Of a DNA stretch of 64,000 nucleotides, positions 1-64,000 are shown piece by piece. Numbering within the stretch: the first letter of the stretch is position 1; each line of letters begins with the position of its first letter. The translations under genes and the position numbers were made by a program. Under the pieces are notes generated by a model that saw only the letters and a program-made list of their open reading frames with translations, was not told the DNA's origin and ran no database searches. This DNA comes from Metaphire vulgaris (lineage: Eukaryota; Annelida; Clitellata; Crassiclitellata; Megascolecidae): NCBI GenBank assembly GCA_018105865.1, contig CM030863.1:4490754-4554753 (forward strand), given 5' to 3'.

Positions 1-280
1 CCTTACGAACCGGGGTTAGCCTATATGCTCACGTTTTGGAGTTTTTGAAACTGCCCGATCCAATGAATTTTGAACTCAAGTTTAGCCAGGTTGGATTTAG
101 AGATGCCAAACAGAAGAGAGTTGCAGTAATCAAGAAGGCTGGACACTAAGGCATTAGCCAAGAGCATTAATGCAGGTTTTATTTAGAAATTTCCTAATAT
201 GATATCATGTCTTGATTCGGTAGATGTATAGGTGACGATATAGGTCATCGAGTAATAACATGTATATGTACTGTACGCAC

Positions 281-57614
<57,334 letters not shown>

Positions 57615-57785
57615 TGCAACGAAGTTGCTGACTGACTTTCACTGGTCGAGAGTGTTCGTTGCTCCGTATTCGATGCAGAGGAAAACTGACTGAAGACAAC
57701 GAAGACGACGAATGAGGAGGAGGAGGAGAAGAGGAAGGAGCTGACTCTTCGGATGCGAAAGTACGTACGGTCGTCCTGCGTTAAG

Positions 57786-57829
57786 GAATGACCGAAGCTC
57801 CGAATGGCTTGGAGACCCCGGAGCTTATA
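57786..57829 (-). promoter_or_regulatory. Candidate core promoter of the giant gene (TATA box plus initiator)
   Basis: On the minus strand TATAAG lies at 57829-57824. Two initiator-like sites follow: CCATTCG (A at 57805) and TCATTCC (A at 57789), 24 and 40 bases downstream of the first T. Neither is at the classic 30-base spacing, so the start site is uncertain. The signal-peptide ATG lies about 175-190 bases further downstream at 57614, which gives a plausible short 5' UTR. Confidence 0.4.
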
Positions 57830-59082
57830 TTCACTTTTCGGGTATCGAATTTTGGGGGTACGGAGCGCCTCTGCTGCGCGATTTTCGATCGGTTCGAGCG
57901 ACGTGGCACCCACAGATGGCCGCAGAGTGTTTGTTGAATATGTTGAAATTTGACTTCGAGAAGAAAATCATCATAAACAGCTATCGACTTTTTCGAGTGA
58001 CGACATTTCAACGCGGACGCTGTGCCAAAGCGACGATCGATAGGAATTCAAACAGACGGCAGAAGGCACCTAAGATCGATTTTAAAATTCTGACTGCGAA
58101 TAAATAATACGCTCAGCGGAGACGCCACTGAACCTCGCGCGATCTGTTTATACAGATGTTGTCAATGGTTGAATGAGTGCGCGAGTGCGTCAGTTTTTTT
58201 TAACAATTCAATTCTCTTCGACTACATGAGTCAGGTATTTTTAACGCAACATGGGTGCAAATTAGGCCATCGGGAAAAAAACTTTCAGAATTTTCGGGAA
58301 AGTGATGCAGTCACGTGACCAGCAGAAACTCCCCGCGGTGGTTCAACGAATGACCCTAATCTGTGAGCCGAATGCAGTGTGTCGAGAAGAAAATGCCATA
58401 AAGGTCCAGGTAGGAGCCACATAAATCTAGATTATCAACTGGAACAACGGTTATGAAGAGACTGGAGGCAATTAGTACTGATGTCATGCAGTGGGAACAA
58501 TAAAATTTATATAATCGGTGCTTTTTTTCTAGGAAAAAAGGTTTGGGAGCTCATTTCCACTTTCCAGGGCTCGAGAGAGAATTCCGGGCCCCTGGGCAGA
58601 ACAGTGACGGGCCCCTAAACAGTTTTGACACTTTGTTTTGAGTGGTGATGACCTTTTATTAGTCATCAAGTGTCAAAAAATTACCTTCTTTGTTCATCAA
58701 CAAAAGCAGGTGATGGGAACGCCGTGCCTGTACGTTTCCAAACGCATTATTACATACCCATAATTATTTATACAATCTGGCCAAAAAGGTGTTGGAACGC
58801 CGTTCCCGTGCGTTCCCACTGAAAAAGCCCTGTATATAATTAACATTTTATTATTATTATTGGTGAAAACACTGGTCAACAAATTTTATGCAAGTTTTTG
58901 TTTCCTCTACAAATTTTGGTGAAACTAATAGATTTTGACTTGCTGAACACAAATATGTAATTAGAATTTCTGTATCACGTAAGGTTTTTAAGAAATCGAC
59001 AATTTAGCATTTAGTATTGTAACGTCTTCTGCAACATAATCCTGCAGAAGGATCTAGGCAATAATGACAAGACATGAGAAAA
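57830..59082. other. Intergenic region upstream of the giant gene
   Basis: No gene recognised. A repeat block GGGCTCGAGAGAGAATTCCG at 58567 resembles hAT-like MITE interiors (GATGACCTTTTATTAGTCAT at 58647). Expected to hold upstream regulatory DNA; no specific site can be defended. Confidence 0.6.
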
Positions 59083-60766
59083 TTAGAAATGTTTTGCTGT
59101 AGATTTTCGTTTGTAGTCACTGTCCTGTGCTTCACGTATCAGTGACCAACAGTAGTCTCCGAGCATAGACGGACTCCACTTTCTCTGGTAGCGTTTCTCG
59201 ATGCTGGCAATGTCTTTGTGAAATCTTTCACCATGTTCATCACTGACGGCGCCGAGATTGTCCGGGAAGAAGTCCAAGTGAGAATGAAGGAAGTTTATCT
59301 TCAGTGACATGTTGCATTTCATTGCCTTGTAAGCTTGTAGCAGATTTCCAACGTGTTCAACATAGTTTGGCGCCTTGTAGTTGCCCAGAAAGTTAGCAAC
59401 AACATCCCTGAAGGCTGTCCAGGCAACATGCTCGGCACCCTGCAGAAGGCCCTCAAAGTGACTGTCCTTGAGCATCTCTCGAATCTGTGGGCCAACAAAA
59501 ACGCCTTCTTTTATTTTAGCATCACTGGTGCGTGGAAACCTCTGTCGTAAGTATGTAAAGGCTTCACTTTATTTGTTCATTGCTTTGACAAAGTTTTTCA
59601 TTAACCCAAGTTTGATGTGCAAAGGTGGGAGATAAATGTTCTTCGGATCAACGAGAGGATCATGTTTAACCTTCTTCTGTCCTGGAACCAAGTCCCTGCG
59701 AGGTGGCCAGACCTTTCTCACATAATGTTAATCTCTAGCTCGGCTGTCCCACTCGCAAAGAAAGCAGCAGTACTTGGCGTAGCCTAGCTGCAGACCGAGT
59801 AGAATTGCAACAACTTTCAGATCTCCACATATATTCCAGTTGTATCTCGAGTATTCTATGTGTTTCAATAGCAGCTGCATGTTCTCATATGTTTCCTTCA
59901 TGTAATCAGCATGTCCAATGGGTACTGAAGGGTATGCATTGCCATTGTGCAGCAAAACAGCCTTTAAACTTAACAGCGAAGAGTCAACAAAAAGTCGCCA
60001 TTCGGATGGATTGTGGTTACAGCCGAAAGCAGAAAGCAATCCATCAATGTCAATGCAAAAAGTAAGACTGTCGATTTTTTTGAAGAATCGAGTCAAGTCT
60101 TCATGCTGTTTACGAAATACTGAAATTTTTGTACCTGGAGAGAGCAGATTCCATCCTTGCAACCTAGATCCAAGCAATTCTGCTTGATTTTTTGACAAAT
60201 CTAAGTCTCTGACCAGATCATTGAGCTCTGCCTGAGAAATCAAATGAGGATTGCTGGATGCCGATGGCTCAAACTTTGGGTCTTCCGTAGCTGAATCATC
60301 AACTATCTGCAGCACTTCATCTGTCTCTGCATGCTCGTCCTCGTCCTCCAGTGTCCAAAACTCGGGGGTTTGGAACAGGAAGACTCTCGTCGTGTGGAAC
60401 TGGTCTCATTGCCGAGGCAAGGTTAGGATACTCAATAGACTTCCTATTCTTTGAAGAAGATCCTGTAACATTCGTCATGCAGAAATAGCAATCCGTTACA
60501 TGATTATTCTGCTCCCTCCATATCATTGGTATGGCGAATGGCATAGATGGACGCTTACCTGCAAGCCAAGCTCGCAGACTGGTAGCACAAGATGAACAAC
60601 ATATATGAGGTGCCCATACTTTGTCCTGGTCGCCAATTTTGCATCTAAAGTATAACTCATATCCTTTCTTTTTGATTGCTGTCATACTCCGCTTCTGTGA
60701 TTTCAACGTAAACTCTCCACAGATGTAGCAGAACGTGTCACTGCTATTGCGACATCGACGCGACAT
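59083..60766 (-). pseudogene. Decayed ORF of a widespread mobile-element-like family
   Basis: From ATG at 60766 the frame reads MSRRCRNSSDTFCYICGEFT, then CCSSCATSLRAWLAGKRPSM, IPMIWREQNNHVTDCYFC, MRPVPHDESLPVP. At the five-C run 60364-60368 it shifts one base and continues WTLEDEDEHAETDEVLQIVD, LLGSRLQGWNLLSPGTKISV, LLHNGNAYPSVPIGHADYMK, CCFLCEWDSRARD; TAA at 59730-59728 interrupts. It resumes VRKVWPPRRDLVPGQKKV, is stopped again by TAA at 59571-59569, and ends LGAVSDEHGERFHKDIASIE, LGDYCWSL. These blocks recall an uncharacterised protein family I remember from many invertebrate genomes, multi-copy and transposon-like; CxxC pairs suggest N-terminal zinc binding. No terminal repeats were identified. 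Three lesions indicate a dead copy. Confidence 0.75.
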
Positions 60767-60839
60767 TTCAGAAACTTTAATCAAATTAGTTAATATATTC
60801 AATTCACAGCCTTTAACTAAACAGTTATATCTCATCAAA

Positions 60840-61573
60840 TAGAAAGACTGCAGCTGCTTCCTAGTGCTGCTTGGTATTTATATAGGACTGCGTAACCATA
60901 GCAACAATATATGCTAGGCATGTAGTCTTGAAGACAGGTTTGGGCGCGTCTGGGCATGTCTGGACATGCCTAATTATACTAATTTTCAAAATCCATGTAG
61001 TTAAGTGAGCCAGCAGTGCATATTACATCTGTTATGGCGGTCACATAAGATTCTTGCCTAACCTGAATACCCATAACTCAGATAACTCTCGAAAACCACG
61101 ATTTTAAAATTCTTATAATTTTAAAATTTAAAATCAGCTTTTTCTCAAAAAAACTTACGTGATAGGAAAATTCAAAATTATTCCTGTAATCAGCATGACA
61201 AAATCTACCTGGAACACCAGAAATTGCACAGGAAACAAAAACCTTGTTGACCAGTGAAATCTATAGTGTCATTTAGTAATGCACTTGGCATCAGTTGAAT
61301 GTCGCTCCGGATCTGAATCGCCATTCCCCAATCCAATGTTCCCATCTCAGTTACGGCGGATAGGCCGCAATAGAGTAACAGGTACGACTTCTCATTACCT
61401 GGGAACAACTGAAATAGGATCGCTAATACTACGAACAATGCGATTTAAAATAAAGAAAATTAGATTTAACCTACAACTATTTGGTCGAAGAGCAGTAACA
61501 ATTATTAGCATTGGGGTATCCACGATGGGACCCGGCTCCTCTTCTCTGGCTGCCATGGGATCAATTGTGGAAT
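60840..61573. other. Region between the decayed ORF and the MITE at 61574
   Basis: AT-rich; no gene recognised. A self-complementary ATTTTAAAATTCTTATAATTTT run lies at 61102. Confidence 0.55.
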
Positions 61574-61738
61574 CATGGGCGTAGCGACGGGGGGAGGTAT
61601 ATCGGTATATATATATACCCCCAAATCAGACTACCTTAAAATTTTAATGTTTTTAAGATTTTCAAAGTGTTTAAAGATTTATACCCCTTAAATCACATTA
61701 TACCCCCCGCCACAATCAAATTTCTGGCTACGCCCCTG
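61574..61738. mobile_element. Short hAT-like MITE (GGGCGTAGC family)
   Basis: CATGGGCGTAGCGACGG to GGCTACGCCCCTG inverted ends, flanked by TGTGGAAT/GGTGGAAT (7 of 8). The interior contains ACCCCCAAATCAGACTACC, also present in the 7300 copy. Confidence 0.72.
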
Positions 61739-61959
61739 GGTGGAATTTGCGCAAAACCGATTAGAGATTTTTCGGATGGGGTAAAGTGACTGTCGAGATT
61801 TAACTCTGTAATGTGTTCACGCGGTCCGCATGTTATACGAGTCAACACATTAATCTGAACGTTCACTTACTTACTTACACAGGGACTAAGTCCGTCTTTT
61901 GTCAGTGTGAGGTCCCTGACACCTGGAGTCGTGCGGATCCCCGGATGGGTTGGATGATC

Positions 61960-62245
61960 CAAGGCCGTTTTAAGGCATAGGCAAGGTAGGCACGTGCCTA
62001 GGGCCCCGCGATATATCAGGGGTTACGGCGAGGGTGAAAACGTTTTTTTCTGATGCTCCAAAAAATTGACGTGCAAAATAAAGGTCATCACGTTTTTTGG
62101 TGCTTGATCCTTCAATTAATTTATCCTCTAGAAGTTGATAAGCAAAACAGGTCAAAACATAAAAAGGCTGGAGCGTGCGGGGCCCCTAAGATGCGCGGGG
62201 CCCCGGGCACAGTGCCCAATTTTCAACGCATAAAGACGGGCCTGA
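61960..62245. mobile_element. Possible MITE (AAGGCCGTTTTAAGGC ends)
   Basis: Left AAGGCCGTTTTAAGGCATAG and right GCATAAAGACGGGCCTG are imperfect inverted ends. GGGGCCCC-type blocks and AAGGTCATCACG lie inside. No clean target duplication. Confidence 0.4.
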
Positions 62246-62360
62246 CAGGGACACAGAGACACAGGGTCACAGGTACACCGGGCAGGACTGAAAGGAAGTA
62301 ACAACAAAAATTTCATGAAAACAAACATCTCTATCTATGTGTGTATGTTTTTCTGTGTGT

Positions 62361-62361
62361 G

Positions 62362-62414
<53 letters not shown>
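62361..62414. repeat. (GT)n microsatellite
   Basis: About 27 GT units; the only long dinucleotide GT run in the window. Confidence 0.95.
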
Positions 62415-62416
<2 letters not shown>

Positions 62417-62419
62417 CAA

Positions 62420-63204
62420 GTATCTTCAGAAGAAAGAGGCCTGTTTTCTATCGAACAGCCAACAACCTCTTGCAAAAGAACCAGTAAAAATTCTGTCCAG
62501 ATCACGGGCGGTTTCACGTTGATGATGACTGTGAATGCATCCCCCACCGAGCTTTTGTTGTTGTTTGTCAGCGTTTTTCAGGGTTTACCGGATAAACGAA
62601 ACGCTACATGTCGCCAGGTTCTCGTCTGCAAAACAGAGCTTAGGGGTTTTTAACTTTCCAGCCTTTTTCGGCAAGATTTATTTACATTTAAGCCTACTGG
62701 GCAAAACTGCTAATGACCTTTTTGGCTTGTTAACCTTTTTCAGAATTTCAGTGCATTCTCCACCAACTTCCTAGAAATTCATTGCATCCCCAACCAAGAA
62801 TTCCTGGAACCGCCACTGGTTATTACAACAAGTTTAGGGACCAGTTATTTGTGGACGCAGTGTAGTGTACACGATTCAAGCTGTAAATGGGAAAATGTTT
62901 TGAAACGCTTACAGACCAAATTGCCGTACGGAATCTTGAGATTATTGTTTTGAAGACAAAACTTATTGATGAGTTCCACTATTTTCTTTAAGTTTTAATC
63001 TGACATCTCAACAGATTTTCATTTAATTTAAACAAAACTGAATAATAAATCTAATAAGTAAATCTAATAATATTCCTTTGTTACACTTTGACGGCCTGTT
63101 GTTGATGCCTTGTAAAGGTTCGCACTAGTCTGTAAAGCCAAAAAATAAATTCCAGCCAAATGAAAATAGCGCACACTAACGTAATCCGAAATATATACAG
63201 TATA
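62420..63204. other. Region downstream of the P450 gene
   Basis: A MITE right end GGAACCGCCACTG at 62806-62818 with GACCTTTTTGGCTTG inside; otherwise nothing recognised. No AATAAA signal close after the P450 stop on the minus strand was found. Confidence 0.5.
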
Positions 63205-63566
63205 CAGTGGCGGTTCCAGGATTTCTTGGTAGGAGGATGAATAAATTAATAGAGAGTTGGTGGGAGATCTTTCCCTCCGTCTTTAGAAGAAAAACTTCTG
63301 GAACTCATTTGAGAGTTGGAGGGGATGAAAATAGAAGAAAAAATCAATAATTTTACCCAAAAAGGCTGACAAAAGGGAATTTTATCTCTAATTTGACTAC
63401 ATTTTTACCGCAAAAAATAAATAGATTGACAAGCAAAAAAGGTCATCCGCAGTTTTCCTCGTAGTTTTACTAGACTTTTACCCAAAAATAGGTTTCACAA
63501 ACAAAAAAGTAAGCCCGGAAGTCCGGTGGGGATGCATCCTCACTCATCCTTCACGTGGAACCGCCA

Positions 63567-63569
<3 letters not shown>
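63205..63569. mobile_element. hAT-like MITE, CAGTGGYGG family, reverse copy
   Basis: CAGTGGCGGTTCCAGGATTT to GTGGAACCGCCACTG. The interior is the reverse of the 29446 copy (ACAAGCAAAAAAGGTCATCC, TTTTACTAGACTTTTACCC). A (TA)n array starts exactly at the right end and masks the target duplication. Confidence 0.75.
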
Positions 63570-63620
<51 letters not shown>

Positions 63621-63775
63621 AATGCAAGCGAGTAAAACTAAAAATTCGACGAGCACAGCATCGAAACACTACGAATTAAAACAAATAAAATGTATCAAAA
63701 TCCGAAATCAGCCAGTCTGCGTCACTGCTTCCCACAACGTGTGAACATTGTCATACCAGCCGTTCTTTCAACTTT

Positions 63776-63963
63776 TCAGTATTTTTCGATGATGCGGACG
63801 AAATATGGTTGAGGAATCAGGGTAATTGAGACCGGCATTCTCGGTTTAACGTCTACTTTTTCTTGTCCCTCTGGCGGTAGAATGATAAATCGTTGGATCA
63901 AATTGGTTAAAATGAGAAAAATCTCAGCGCGTGCTAAAATTTCACCAAAACAGGAACGACGCC
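63776..63963 (-). CDS. Cytochrome P450, CYP2-like, last exon (partial gene)
   Basis: After acceptor TTTTCATTTCAG the exon reads GRRSCFGEILARAEIFLILT, then NLIQRFIILPPEGQEKVDVK, PQPYFVRIIEKY and stop TGA at 63776-63778. GRRxCxGE is the end of the P450 haem-binding loop FxxGRRxCxGE, with the Cys haem ligand. ARAEIF and the LPP...P..Y.V tail are typical of clan 2 enzymes. The preceding intron interrupts the loop before the Gly. All other exons lie beyond the right edge. A membrane-bound ER monooxygenase is expected; the substrate cannot be guessed. Confidence 0.85.
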
Positions 63964-64000
63964 CTGAAATGAAAACCATCAAAAATATGAATGCTCACGT

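Noticed and set aside
1..40. A tiny extra exon GCTAACCCCGGTTC|GTAAGG on the minus strand
   Set aside because: In the required phase 1 it reads straight into TAA, it is only 14 nt, and there is no good polypyrimidine tract.

Overview
The window is animal nuclear DNA, most likely from a marine invertebrate; the phylum cannot be fixed from the sequence. Evidence for this is dense short coding exons with canonical splice sites, extracellular mosaic domains (EMI, EGF, VWD, C8, TIL, VWC, LDLa), a CYP2-type cytochrome P450 exon, tRNA-like SINEs, LINE tails, many MITEs, and long (ATT)n, (AT)n and (GA)n arrays. Nothing bacterial or viral is evident.

Almost the whole window (about 57.8 kb down to base 1, minus strand) is one giant gene. 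I chained 59 coding exons by hand. Splice phases agree at every junction except inside exon 39, where one base is missing. They total about 11.4 kb of coding sequence (about 3,800 codons), and the 3' end lies beyond the left edge. The order is: signal peptide; EMI; five EGF-like repeats; VWD1-C8-TIL; VWD2-C8-TIL; a further TIL (D'-like); VWD3-C8-TIL; VWC; LDLa-like; TIL-VWC; nine copies of a Cys-bracketed, probably discoidin-like beta-sandwich domain (called DL1-DL9 here) alternating with short Thr/Pro-rich linkers; then repeated TIL/VWC/TTP-linker modules. The front half matches the D1-D2-D'-D3 plan of VWF and gel-forming mucins. The EMI, three VWD, LDLa and discoidin order also resembles SCO-spondin. 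It should be a secreted, disulfide-rich, O-glycosylated matrix or mucus protein.

Three DL units (about 11.5-16.3 kb) are a recent tandem triplication of a 1.75 kb linker-exon plus domain-exon block. A TTAA-flanked MITE and a second small insertion entered only the middle copy.

Right of the gene (57.8-59.1 kb) is a short intergenic region with a candidate TATA promoter. At 59.1-60.8 kb is a decayed ORF of a mobile-element-like family (one frameshift, two nonsense codons). At 63.8-64.0 kb is the last exon of a CYP2-like P450, also on the minus strand and continuing off the right edge.

Introns and intergenic DNA carry several non-autonomous transposon families: hAT-like with 8-bp duplications, piggyBac-like with TTAA, and pogo/Tc1-like with TA. 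They also hold several SINE families, LINE 3' ends, and a nested insertion with both target duplications intact.
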